Source: Kryptolebias marmoratus (lineage: Eukaryota; Chordata; Actinopteri; Cyprinodontiformes; Rivulidae). From it: a DNA stretch of 64,000 nucleotides. Below are positions 51,501-62,420 of this stretch, in pieces. Every line of letters starts with the position of its first letter. Position 1 is the first letter of the stretch. The stretch covers positions 4,648,205 through 4,712,204 of the forward strand of contig NC_051431.1 in assembly GCF_001649575.2 (NCBI RefSeq), given 5' to 3'. The notes beneath the pieces are model-generated. The model worked only from the letters and a program-made list of their open reading frames with translations, made no database searches and was not told where the DNA came from. The position numbers and the translations under genes are program-made.

Positions 51501-53113
51501 TTGTCAATAATTATGGTTATAGAAAGACACAGTGACGATTGGTGGAAAAACTATTAAAAATACCTCTCATTAATGTTACTTTTCCTTTGATAGAGTCCTT
51601 CTTACTGAATAAAAGTCAAGCAGAACTCAGTTTAATTAATATCATCACAAAACAAGGCAGTGAATAAAATGTTTCTTGACATTAGATTAATTTTATCAGT
51701 AGAATGATTTTATTATTTAGACAAAAGCGAGTAGAGGAGCATAAGTGATTACTCTTGACAAATGAACTGACATTTTTATTTTTGCATCTCAGTGTCTCGT
51801 CTATCTGGAACATCTGTGTTTTTACATCATTTCATGTGCAATAAAAATGGAAACTGCGGTATGAAGAGCACATTTAGAGTAGTGTCCTCTCCACAAGCAC
51901 ACAAGTGCACCTTTTGTGGGTTTTCCACAGCTGCAGATACATATCGGTTTGCCTAATTTTAGGGAAAGGTGATACAGAATGATGTATAAATCAGAATATA
52001 AACCCCTTCAGTCAGTTTCAGCTGTTGCTTCCAGCTTATGTTCTGAAAATAAAGTGGTTACAGCAGAAAATCACTATTTCTTACAGTGATTATATTACGT
52101 AGGTGTAAGGCCGTATCTTAGGCTTACTTCAAATCTCTTTTTAAATACACTGAATGTAATAGTCTCCAGCATTATCAAAATTCATAGAGGCTGCAATAAC
52201 TTTATCTTGGCATGAGCCCTTTGCAGAAATTGGGATTTTTCAGTTGCCATGCCTGCTATAATCAAGTATTAGTCAAAAAATTAAGTCTATTTTGTGAAGT
52301 AGGACAAAATAAATCACTGCTGTAAGTCAGACTCAGCAGGATCTTGAATTAATAGACTCCATGGCAACTGATTTATCAAACAGACAACTATGTCTTGCTG
52401 ACCCGTTTTCCCTTGTTATCCCCGAATAAAAATAATTTGAAGTTCAAACACACTTGTGCTGTTATAAATCACCAACCTGTGAGGTTTCAGTGCATCTCAG
52501 GTGTTATTTTGTGATTAACCTTTGCAGTTTTCTTTTTTTCCTCTCTCACTGTACCCTCTTTACCTCAGTCTATCGTATGTACTTGAGTTAGTAAGTTTGA
52601 ACAATTGCAAGACCTGTGAACCTCTTGCTTTCAGCTGTGGGTGTTATGTGTAGGTGGGAGAGTGATAGTGAGAACGACAGTGACAGTGATAACAGAGCAA
52701 GAGATCATATTCTTCCTGTAGGGAAGAAGCTAGAGTCACATCCTTTTCTCAGATTGCATCATCTTGGGTCTTTCTTGTATTGTTGTCTTAAGAAGCTACT
52801 GTCAGCAAAGAAGATGATATATCAGCCTTTTCTGCCATGACTTTTTACTGATGTGTGACTGTCAGTAAGGGAAAAACCTAGGGAACCACAATAGAGGCCC
52901 TTGTTGATTACTATTGAATGGATCAACATTCACACAATAAATTTCACACCGCCTCCTGATGATAACATTACTCATCCAGTTCAAGGTATTGGAAACTGGT
53001 CTGTTTTAGTATCTTCTACAACTTGATTTTCAAATTCACTTCTCAGTTAGAAAAAACCCCATGACTGCTGATCAATAAGTTTTCACAGGAGGATTAGGTG
53101 ATGTTGCACAGAG

Positions 53114-53114
<1 letters not shown>
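48583..53114. other. Long non-coding stretch
   Basis: No gene is supported. The acidic open frame near 52640-52690 comes from a short GTGATAGTGA-like tandem. Confidence 0.5.

Positions 53115-53152
<38 letters not shown>
53115..53152. repeat. (TA)19 microsatellite
   Basis: Nineteen uninterrupted TA units, the longest dinucleotide tract in the window and likely polymorphic. Confidence 0.95.
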
Positions 53153-53157
<5 letters not shown>

Positions 53158-55689
53158 AATCTGGTTCCTGCTGTTAGTCTTTTCAGATCTGGATGGGAGG
53201 AACAAACAAGATAACACAATTTGTCACTAATCTCTTTTTTTACACCCAATCTTTCACATAGTGACAAGCTGACAATGATATTTCTGGCCCCAAGACATAT
53301 CTCCAGGTAATTGGTTCCTCACCTCTCACCTAATAGGAGGTGTGAGCTGTTATTCCACTGCATGACCACAAGTACGAGGTGGTCTGCAGTAGGTCAGGAG
53401 GAGCTGGAGTCGTCAGATTTGAAGCTGGGTGAGCTGCTGTGTATTGTCTTGGGACAAAACAACAAAGTGTGGCAGCACATAAAACCAAATCTGTTTGATT
53501 TGTTTTAACTTTAGCAGTTCAGTTTTGGCTTCTTTAGCAGATTTCAAAAGTAATTCTGGTGTCGGCATTCACATTTCACTAGTTACATTTTGATTTTTGT
53601 CTAATGTTAAATGTGTGTACACAGATTGATTTGTTTATAGATTCAGGTGCAACACTAACAACAGATAGTCCAACATGTTCAGCCTTCATCATTTAACATC
53701 ATCCACAGAAACGACCCTGCCTGTAACCGGACATTAATAAATATTATACTATAATCATACAACAAATAACACACACACATTGTCTAAATAAAAAGTTAAG
53801 TTATTCGTTCACCAAAATTATGAGTAAACCTGGAAAATTGATTCAAAATTAGTTTTTTGTTGCATGGTTGTAACTTTAAACTACAGTTTGATTTTATTTC
53901 AGTAAGTACAGTCTTATCTGTAGCAATGTGTGGGATTGATTCTGAATCAGAGGAAGGTAAAACTTGCCAATTTTTTTTCTCTCTCTCTTTTCAATAATTG
54001 GTCTCAGAGAGCGGATAAAACCAAGGAGAAAAGATTGTATTACCACTCAAAAATAGTCTTTAAGCAGTCAAATAACATAAAGATTAAGTAAATCGCCATC
54101 ATCTTCTGACATTAATAAAAATATGAAGGAGAATTATCTATTTTTTTTTACAGCAACAGCATCAGGAGGAATATATAGAAAATCTATATATAGGAGAGTT
54201 GCTGTTAGATTTATTTGAATTGTCCAGACGTCCCTATCACTGAGGTTAATGAGAGTGTTTGTGGGGTGAAGGTTATCCTCTTATATTCTGTCAGCTGAAT
54301 ATGTTTTGAAAATAAAAATTCATGGAAGAAAAAAAAAAAAACAGGATCTGGCCTCAACCTTGGCAAATGAGTGTGAATGGGTGTGTTACTCTTATTCTGA
54401 CTGAATAATGCATTAGCTCTCAACAGGAGGATGTGATAGAAACCACAGTCTGCCAAAGTCGTGTCTGGTGGACTATCTGCCTGACTCTGGCTTGATAAAT
54501 GTCACTGCTGCAGCCTGTTTTTGAAATGTGGTCCTGATCGTACATTGTCAGCTGCAGATTTTGCTGTTATTCCATTTTTTAGTATTCTTGTTTTAATAAT
54601 AAAAAATAAAAAAAACTTGTTTTTTATTCAGTATTCATGTTTTGCCAAATATTTTTCACACCATAATGATAAGAACATGACTCTAGTAATAAATTTTTCA
54701 TGTTTTAATTAACACTGCCCAGCTAAAAGTACAGTGCAGCTTACAATGCCAATGCACTGCACAACTCGATTTGTTTTGGAGAATTACTGCAGAAAAGACA
54801 GAAATCTGCATTTCATCAATCCCTCCCTAATCCCTTAACAACTGTTGTATTGACACCCAGTGACCCACTCAGGCCCGCTATGTTTTCCTCTGACAATAAA
54901 AATTAGCAACAAAGATGGCGTTTCGTCTCGCTCTGCAAGTTCTCCAGAACCCTCCTGCATTCTAGCTACAGGCATGACATATCTGGCTTTTTGTAGGAAT
55001 TGTTAGGTTTGTTTTGAATGGAAATAATGTAACTCGATGCTACGAGACAATGTATATTTTTTTTATTTTAACCATATGTTTCATTTCATTTATCTGCCAG
55101 TTTCTACTTCATTTTCATTCCCAACACAGCAGATAGTGACTTTTCTGATGGAGTTCACGCAGTGATTTGTCTGCACCGAAACGCCATGTCTTGGCACACA
55201 TGTGTTTTCCAGCTGGTGACCTTTGTGACCTTGAAGCTGAAAGAGAAGCTTTCCATGATTAAATGACACACCTCCTGATGTTTTTCCAAGCCTACCCAAA
55301 ATTAAATTGCCTACAAATACCTAGCTTGTCTTGATTTCTAAAATTACGTGATCAACGACTGAAAATAGTAAGGATCGAGTTCATAAGAAGAAAGAAAGAA
55401 AACAAAAAACAGCATTCGTTGCAATCTTGTGTGCACTTTGTTCACCATCCTTACATCTTTACTGCAATCCAACTTTCTAATCTTCATTAAGGTCTTGATA
55501 ATAATTAAGGACTGTATGTCATTTGCCATGTTTGTTTTTTTTTTTGTCTAACTTTAGCATTAATGCAACTGCTGCAATAGTTACCAGTTTCTAAAGGTCT
55601 CTCTGCAAAAGTTACTGTAGATCAGCTCTCTGCTCTAAAAGGGCACAAAGTGTGCTGAAAACAAGAAGAAGAACAACTTTAGATCAAAT
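53153..55689. other. Non-coding, nothing recognised
   Basis: No gene is recognised. Poly-A lies at about 54331-54342. Confidence 0.5.
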
Positions 55690-56123
55690 GTTATTATCGC
55701 TCATCACCAAAAGGCAGAAGGCAGACAATAATGCTTTTGCCCATGTTTGTGTGTTTGTCTGTTTTTTTTACCAAAATGTCTCATGAACCACTGGACAGAA
55801 CTGAATGAAATTTACAGAAAGTAATCATTGGATGCACATCTTGACTTATGGAGTCAATCCAATTAAAGTCTGCAGCAGCTAATCACCATTAGCTAACACA
55901 TAAATGGCCATAAGTCAGTCTTTTTTTTAACAAATATTGAGCTAAGATTTGATGAGGTAGCAGCTGAGAGTCATTCACAACACATACTCTGAGCATGACC
56001 TCACATCAGATTGCACAGAACATTATATTTAAACAAAAAATGGTCTGAACATAAGATAATCTTAGTCTAAAATTCAAATTTGGCGGGTGATAAGCATTCT
56101 TTAAGGGATGCTAAGCCTCTAAT
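55690..56123 (+). mobile_element. Hairpin-ended repeat family, copy F
   Basis: The 5' end ATTATCGCTCATCACC then AAAAGGCAGAAGGCAGACAA then TAAT shows the inverted 5' terminus. The body has CAAAATGTCTCATGAACCAC, GGAGTCAATCCAATTAAAG, and CATTCACAACACATACTCTG. The 3' end TTTAAGGGATGCTAAGCCTC then TAAT has a degraded hairpin. It is a single unit, not interrupted. Confidence 0.85.
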
Positions 56124-57969
56124 CATGTCATGAATATACCAAGAATGTGTTACCTGATGCAAAACACAGTTTTATAGAACAATGAAATATTTACATCTTT
56201 TTTACCATTTACGCACCTTAAAGGAAATAAACTAAATTAAAGTCATTAGAACCCAAATCATTATATTAAAAAAAAAACAACTATAACAGTTCTTATTGAA
56301 CAAGTTTATAGCTGACACAAGCTCCAGACTGAAAATCTCATTATAGTACAGTATATACATATTTTCTAGAAATATGATTGACACACAAAAAAATATGTTT
56401 GGAAGTCAAACGAATACAGTATCAGTAAATTCAGGAATTTTAACTCGCTGTTGTCCAGCTGTGATAACAGATGGGAGATAAGACTCTGGCTGAAGGCATT
56501 TTGTCTTCCCTTGCATCCTGCCAGTTTTGTTCCCCTGCCCATTTGTCAACAGTGATGTCCAATCGCTCAGTGCCAGGCGGTCAAATCAGCACCTTGTCAC
56601 TTTCAAAATGACAATTTGAGTCTCAGTCAAGTCTGCAACCAGTTTGTGCCTTACAGCCACTCACTGCCTCCAAACAGGCACTAAAAATAAAGAGAGCCAA
56701 TCTGAAAGCGCAGACCCGCATTCAATCTGGAAAACTGACCACATTACAGCTCGAAGGTGACTTTGAAATTGAGGACATTTCTTTTCATTTATTACAAGTG
56801 ATAATTTAAAGTTGCAATGTAAAATTGAAAACTACTTTGGGACCCTATTGGACAGTGTAACAAAATATCAGTTTCATCTCATGACTTGCTGTTGTGACTT
56901 GTAAATATTCACTGACGTAAATCCATTCAGTAAGGGTAAAATTAATTGCACGCCAACAACTGGATGGATGGAACCAGACAGTAAGATGCTACAGTTTGTT
57001 ATCTTTCAGAAAGAATGAGTAGTTATCTGGTGGTGTAGGCTTTAATTAGAAATCCCATTAAAAACTATCATTGTTCTAAATAAAAGAGAGATGAGTTTAA
57101 AAATAGGTGCTAATGATGAGTTGTTGATGCAGCAACAATACATAAAATTGTGTTCTTTAAAACCATCAATAAAACAAAATAAACAGGCTTAGTTTTTTGA
57201 ACACTGTAGAATAAATTCAGAGAGAATTAGAAAATATATTATGAAAAGAAATGATTAAACAGACTTTAGATTTTAAACATGTCAACCATGTTTAATTTTT
57301 CTGGTATGTTAGCAAGAAGTTTCACAATCATCAAGAATGTAGCTGCACGAAGAAACCCAATAAGATAGGCTGGCAGAAGATGGTACAAATTTTAAAAAAA
57401 ATGTAAGACATTCTCAGAACTTAATGTTTGCTCAGAGTAATCCAGGTTGTTGTTGCAGGAGGTACAATATGCCACATGGAACAGTTTAAGCTTTCACTGG
57501 CAAATGCCAAAGATCTAGTCTACTAACTTAAAAAAGTAACCTTTCACAATACCGGTCATTAAGAGGACAACAAGAACAACCTCGGGTTTTTTCAGCACTG
57601 CTGCCAGGCTGAAAGTCCTTGAACCCTGTTTGCAGCTTTTGAGAGAAATTTGTGGTATAGTTCTCATTCTTTTCACCAATATAGTTCCTTAAAATACTCC
57701 TACTTCAGACATGAATGTAGAATTTTATTTGTATTTGAAGTGCTTTTGTTCTGTTAATATTTTGGGATGTTTTTAGTGACCCTCAGTTATTCCGTTATTT
57801 TGCTCTAGGCTTAGTTTCATGGACTCTGTGCTGTTCCACCAATCACCTCTTTAATGTCTTTAATCTCCATATATGAATATTCTACTGCTGTTGTAATCAC
57901 TGTTTGGTTTTTCTTTTATTTTCCCCCCACATCAAGTATTCCTGGTGCATTTGTGTTGTGTCTCTGTTG
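56124..57969. other. Non-coding with one candidate regulatory block
   Basis: No gene is recognised. 56440-56760 is GC-richer, unique-looking sequence (CAGTGCCAGGCGGTCAAATC near 56570) that could be conserved non-coding DNA. Confidence 0.45.
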
Positions 57970-58082
57970 TGTCCTCTCACCCCTCAGCTGGTCGAGGCAG
58001 ATGGCTGGCCCTCCTCAGTCTGGTTCTGTTGGAGGTCTCTGTCTGTTAAAATGAGACCTCTCCTCCCTGTTGTCACCTGCCA
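57970..58082 (+). repeat. Teleost interspersed repeat core
   Basis: CAGCTGGTCGAGGCAGATGG, then CTGGTTCTGTTGGAGGTCTC and TGTTAAAATGAGACC, match a very common fish repeat (consensus type CCGGTCGAGGCAGATGGCCG and CTGGTTCTGCCGGAGGTTTC), probably the 3' part of a LINE. Only this core is present. Confidence 0.65.
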
Positions 58083-58241
58083 ACCTGGACATTTTCAGGA
58101 CAGGTATTGGACCAAAGTGAAAATTCAGTTTTGCCTTTTAGTTCTTTCAGGCAGTCAACCTTTCAAAAACTGGCATTTTATGATCATAATTATACTCAGT
58201 ATGGCTGTGTGTTTATATTTATATGGTAGAGTATATGTACA

Positions 58242-58576
58242 GGGTGGCACGGTGGAACAGTGGTTAGAGCTGTCACCTTCCAGCAGGAAGTTTGCATGTT
58301 CTCCCTGAGCACACGTGGGTTTACTCTGGGTACTCCAGTTTCCTCCCACAGACCAAAAACATGCATGTTTGGTTAATTGGTGTCTCTAAATAGTCCCTAG
58401 GTGTGAGTGAACGGCTGTTTGCATCTTTTGTCTCTATGCAGCCTTGTGATGGACTTGAGATCTGTCCAGGGTGTACCCCACCTCTCGCACAATGACTGCT
58501 GGAGACAGACACCAGTTCCTCATGATCCAGAAGGGTGAAGCTGGTGAAGAAAATGGATGGATATATATATATATGT
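58242..58576 (+). repeat. tRNA-headed teleost repeat, best copy
   Basis: It begins with a tRNA-like A box, GGCACGGTGGAACAGTGG followed by TTAGAGC. It then jumps to GTTTGCATGTTCTCCC, continues through GGTTAATTGGTGTCTC and CACCTCTCGCACAATGAC, and ends GAAGAAAATGGATGGATATA with an AT run. Compared with the usual family layout, about 45 nt holding the B box (GGTTCGAATCC type) are missing, so it could not be transcribed normally by Pol III. Fragments of the family lie at 5961-6083, 33363-33470 and 37290-37590. Similar TATATGTA strings at about 58232 and 58571 may be a target duplication. Confidence 0.8.
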
Positions 58577-58841
58577 ATAGGCCCTCATCCATGAATGTTA
58601 TACTCCAGTAGTCCACTTCTGAACAGAATATCCCCAGCATCTGACACAGACTTTTTTAATCCTGGTGGCATCTGAGACAGCATGCTTCATTTCTAGGTCA
58701 CTCCCTCATTATGCACTGGGGTTGCTCAGAGGTTGGCTGCACTGGGGTTTCAGCTCTGAACCTCTGATTTTTCCATACCACAGTCATGCAACAATACTGC
58801 TGCACCATCCCTCCAGCTAACCCTCAGCACAAAAAAAAATA

Positions 58842-59280
58842 GAGACCAGGTTCTATCATATCAGACGGGACACAAGATGCAGGCTGTGCAAAGATACCCC
58901 TGAGACCGTCCAGCACATAATAGCAGGATGTAGGCTGCAGACAGGCAAAGCATACAGGGAACACTATAACCAGGTGGCTGGAATAGTGTACAGAAACATT
59001 TGTGCAGCGTATGAGCTGAAGATCTCACAGTCAAAGTGGGAGACTCCACCAAGGTAACACTAAGATACTGTGGGACTTCCAGATCCGGACTGATAAACAG
59101 GTGATGGCTAACCAACTGGACATTCTGGTGGTTAAACTATAGAGTAAGGCAGTGGTGATAAATACAGTGATCCCAAGCAACTGTAACATGAAGAAGAACA
59201 TGAGAATCTGTCCAGAAGAGCACAGTCCTGGGAACAGCAAAGGTACTGAACAGAACCCTCAAGCTCTGAGGCTTCTGGTA
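58842..59280 (+). pseudogene. Rex6/Dong-type LINE, decayed C-terminal fragment
   Basis: Translation shows a CCHC finger (CRLC then eight residues, H, four residues, C), followed by GKAYREHYNQVAGIVYRNIC. This is the hallmark C-terminal segment of R4-clade non-LTR retrotransposons (Rex6, Dong). A frameshift lies after KWETPPR. The restriction-enzyme-like endonuclease region then resumes with ILWDF, NQLDILVV and VVINTVIPSN: the catalytic PD and ID positions now read LD and IN, and a stop interrupts them. A deletion joins this to the terminal VQKSTVLGTAKVLNRTLKL block, then a stop and GFW. The reverse transcriptase and N-terminal parts are absent. It cannot be active. The family encodes target-primed retrotransposition machinery. 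Confidence 0.85.
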
Positions 59281-59484
59281 GAAGACTCCAAGCTTGACGT
59301 GAAGTGGAACTGCACGTGTGGCAAAAATAGGATGAGCTGGGTGTTCTATACATAAACACACCAGTAAGAGCACTCCGGTCAACCAGCCAGCTTTTTTGAG
59401 AGATCCCAAGATCCAGAATCAAATCTATAGGTGATTGTGCTTTTTCAGTAGCTGCCTCAAACCTTTGAGTTATGCATATACTGA

Positions 59485-59605
59485 AGTGGAGTTTGTTCCA
59501 GACTATAGAGACTGTTAAATCCCTGCTTAAGAAGCATCTTTTTACTTTGATTTAAACAGAACGTTGGTTTTAACTTTTTCTTTTATGCTCTAACTTTGGA
59601 GTTTT
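59485..59605 (+). repeat. Possible LINE 3'-end fragment
   Basis: A frame through 59510-59550 reads TVKSLLKKHLFTL, like the last residues of L2/CR1-type ORFs (K-S-x-L-K-x-H-L-F). T-rich sequence follows. The fragment is short, so this is tentative. Confidence 0.3.
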
Positions 59606-60830
59606 TGTTTAAGCAGTGGATTTTCATTCATTTCCAACAAAACAACAAACATACAAAAGTTATTTTCTCACAATTTAATCACAATAAGAATATGACTCCT
59701 TTCATTGTTTTAGTCTAAAGAACAGATTGATGAATTAGAGCTCACTCATATGTACACTGCATATGATGTATTTGGTGTTCACGTTAAAAATAGTGCTACA
59801 GTGAAAATACTGTGGGAGTTTTTCTCTTACCTCTTCTAGCCCTGCATCTGCTGTCGTAAGCGGCCTCATTTCTGAGCATGGCCAAGCAGAAACCTTTAGA
59901 GAAGCATCAGCTCAAACTTTAAAAAAAAAAAAAGGGCAGATGGGACAAGATTTTAAAATGCCATGAACCAACATAACATTTACAGCATGAATAGCTGAAT
60001 TATGGCAGCCTATGTTCAAACAAAACATAATTGGCAAGGAACCAAACAAACACACACAAATGACAAGATCATAAAGAGAAGATTTATTATTGTTTAAATA
60101 TAATTCTGATGTGGAAAAAAAGAAATATATTCTAAATCAAAACCTTAACAAGTCACCTATATACAACAAATCTTGAAAAAAAAAAGACAAGAATTAGGTT
60201 TAGATCTATTTTACAAAGATATTCATGTCATTGTCATAAAATACCAATGTAACAATAAAACACTTTAAGACTGTCAATTTGTTGCTGACATTTTGAAAGA
60301 AATGAGCATCTGCTTTTACACTTTGTATATGATCAAACACAGTCAGCCAATCCTTTTAGTGTCGTCCATCAAACACTCAGTGATGGTAGCCTCCGTCACA
60401 AACAGGGCTGTGGGCTATGTTGGGTTAAAGGTGAGCTCTGAATATTTCACCTGAAATTAGATTTATGTAAATGGAAAATGGGTGCCAAACACTCAGGCAG
60501 GCTGTTTATTCATCAGGTGAATTGGCTGAAAATAAATGAAGACGTGCTCTGACGGCCCACGAGATGATTGATTTGCTCAATCCCACTACATTTGATTAAC
60601 TTCTGTTCCCAGTTTGGTGACGGACATTTGAAATCTCCTCACATTAATGAAAAGGGAAGGACTGCAATTGATTGTTTCTGTTGTGTGCTGAAATGAGCAA
60701 CATCTCATGAGGCTGTGTAATCCCCTGTTAGCATTATTGTGACAGGTGCGACCCTTTCAGAGCATCTTATATCAGAGAAGCAGACAGGAAGTCAAGATTG
60801 CCAACATGTCATGGATATTTTATGCTTTTA
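59606..60830. other. Non-coding with one candidate regulatory block
   Basis: No gene is recognised. 60580-60800 is unique-looking, moderately GC-rich sequence with TTGATTAACTT and CATTAATGAAA motifs, a possible conserved non-coding element. Confidence 0.45.
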
Positions 60831-61692
60831 ATTAAAGGTATGCTAACCTTGACGGGATGTATATTGCCCTCCACCTTTAATACCAGAGTTTTAAACTAAA
60901 ACCATCTTATGATGAGGGCAGAATTATAGACATTGTGGTCAGACCTTTTAAACGATGTTTGCACAATTTCATAAGACATCACTGTTAGAATATGTGTTGT
61001 GAAGAAGTCTCAGATACTATCACACTAAATTTTAGATCAATATTTGTAAAATTGACTGTTAAAGCTATTTTTATGTTGGCTAATGTTGATTAGCTGTGGT
61101 GGCCATCTTAAATTGGGGTAACTCAAAAGTTTAATCAGTTGTAGATATACATCCAGTGATTACTTTCTGTAGATTTCATTCAAATCTGTCCATTGGTTCA
61201 ACAGAAAGACAGGAATGATACCAACAGTTAATGCCAACGTTTTAAGCAAAAAAAAAACATTGTCCAATGAGTAGTGCTAAGAGTATATACTGGGAATAAT
61301 GCTCAGCTACTACCACACCAAATTTTAGTTCAATATTTAAAAAGCTGATTTGTAAAATCAATCCAGTGGTTTATGAGGCATTTGGCCAACAATTTATGGC
61401 AAACTTTTAAAAGCAGGTCTTGGTCAATCAGTCAGTGTTTGGAGTATTTCATTATCTAAAACTGGCTATTTTCCTGTTTCAGAAGGTCAGTTGGCTGTGG
61501 CAGCCATTTTAAATTGGGTTGACTCCAAAACTTAATCAGTTGTAGATGTACTTTCTAGTATTTCTTAGAATTTCATTAAAATTGGTTTACTGGGTCATGA
61601 GATACTTTGCTAACAGTACAGACAAACACACAAAGACACTGGCAAAAACAAAAAAGTGTCCTTTCATCTTTGTGGCAGGCGATAATTATATC
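60831..61692 (-). mobile_element. Hairpin-ended repeat family, copy G, tandem
   Basis: In antisense it starts with the 3' terminus ATTAAAGGTATGCTAACCTT and ends with the 5' terminus GGCAGGCGATAATTATATC. The middle module appears twice: AGCTGTGGTGGCCATCTTAA at about 61092 and GGCTGTGGCAGCCATTTTAA at about 61492. So the copy is a head-to-tail duplication about 860 bp long. Confidence 0.8.
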
Positions 61693-61899
61693 AAAAGTGA
61701 AGTGAATGATATTGGTGGAATTTCAGAGCATCAATGTTAAGTTCTATTAATGTATTTCTGGTCTCCTGCCCTCAGTCCATGAGCAGTAATCACTCCTCCC
61801 AGCGTTGTAAAGTCTCCCCTGTTTTTCCGTCAGTTATCAGATCTCCCTATTAGTTTTCTGACAAGTCTGATCACGCTTTGCCTTCGTTTGGATGATAAT

Positions 61900-62420
61900 G
61901 GTAGGAATTATGCCTCTTTTCTTGGCTCCAGATCATTTGGCTTGGCTCATCCAAAAGAGGCAGTTCAGAGCTGGCTACTCAAACTTCTCACAAACTGCTC
62001 TCAAATGGCTCCCAAACAGCTCATTGCTGATGCTGGCTTTACTTCAGCTTTTAGCAGAACTTCAAGCTCATTGTTATCCACCAGTCTGCTCCCTGCCTGC
62101 ATTTCAGTCCAACTCTACCACCTTGTCAGTTACTTTCAGGGAGATGATACAAAACCTACAAGTGTAAAACTCAAGCAGGCTCAAGCATTCACTTAGTTTC
62201 ACTTCAACTGTTTTACTCCTGGAGGAAATATTTTGACGAGGAGCATACTGGTGATAAAAATTATGGTTATTTTTTTTTTTTCAGGGATCTGGATCATTCG
62301 GCTCAGTTCACAAACACAAAAAAAAAAAAAAAATCAGATGTTTTGGTTCCAAACGGTTCCTCTTTGGCAAAGAGTTATGCTCAATCTGCCTCTTTTGGGA
62401 GCCCCAATCCCCATCACATG
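61900..62420. mobile_element. Possible inverted-repeat miniature element
   Basis: GGCTCATCCAAAAGAGGCAG at about 61944-61963 is mirrored by CTGCCTCTTTTGGGAGCC at about 62386-62403. CAGATCATTTGGCTTGGCTC on the left is also repeated directly as TGGATCATTCGGCTCAGTTC near 62291. This resembles fish elements built of GGCTC and AAAGAGGC motifs. Boundaries and target duplication are unclear. The two overlapping open frames at 61888-62196 fall inside it and show no domain. Confidence 0.4.

Noticed and set aside
52616..52840. Open frame with an acidic SDSENDSDSD run
   Set aside because: The run comes from a short AGTGATAGTGAGAACGACAG-like tandem; no further protein features or gene context.
58861..59422. 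Several minus-strand open frames of 69-96 codons
   Set aside because: They are antisense to the Rex6-type fragment, whose plus-strand translation carries the recognisable motifs.
61888..62196. Two overlapping open frames (102 and 91 codons)
   Set aside because: They fall inside a probable inverted-repeat element, with serine and leucine-rich sequence and no domain.
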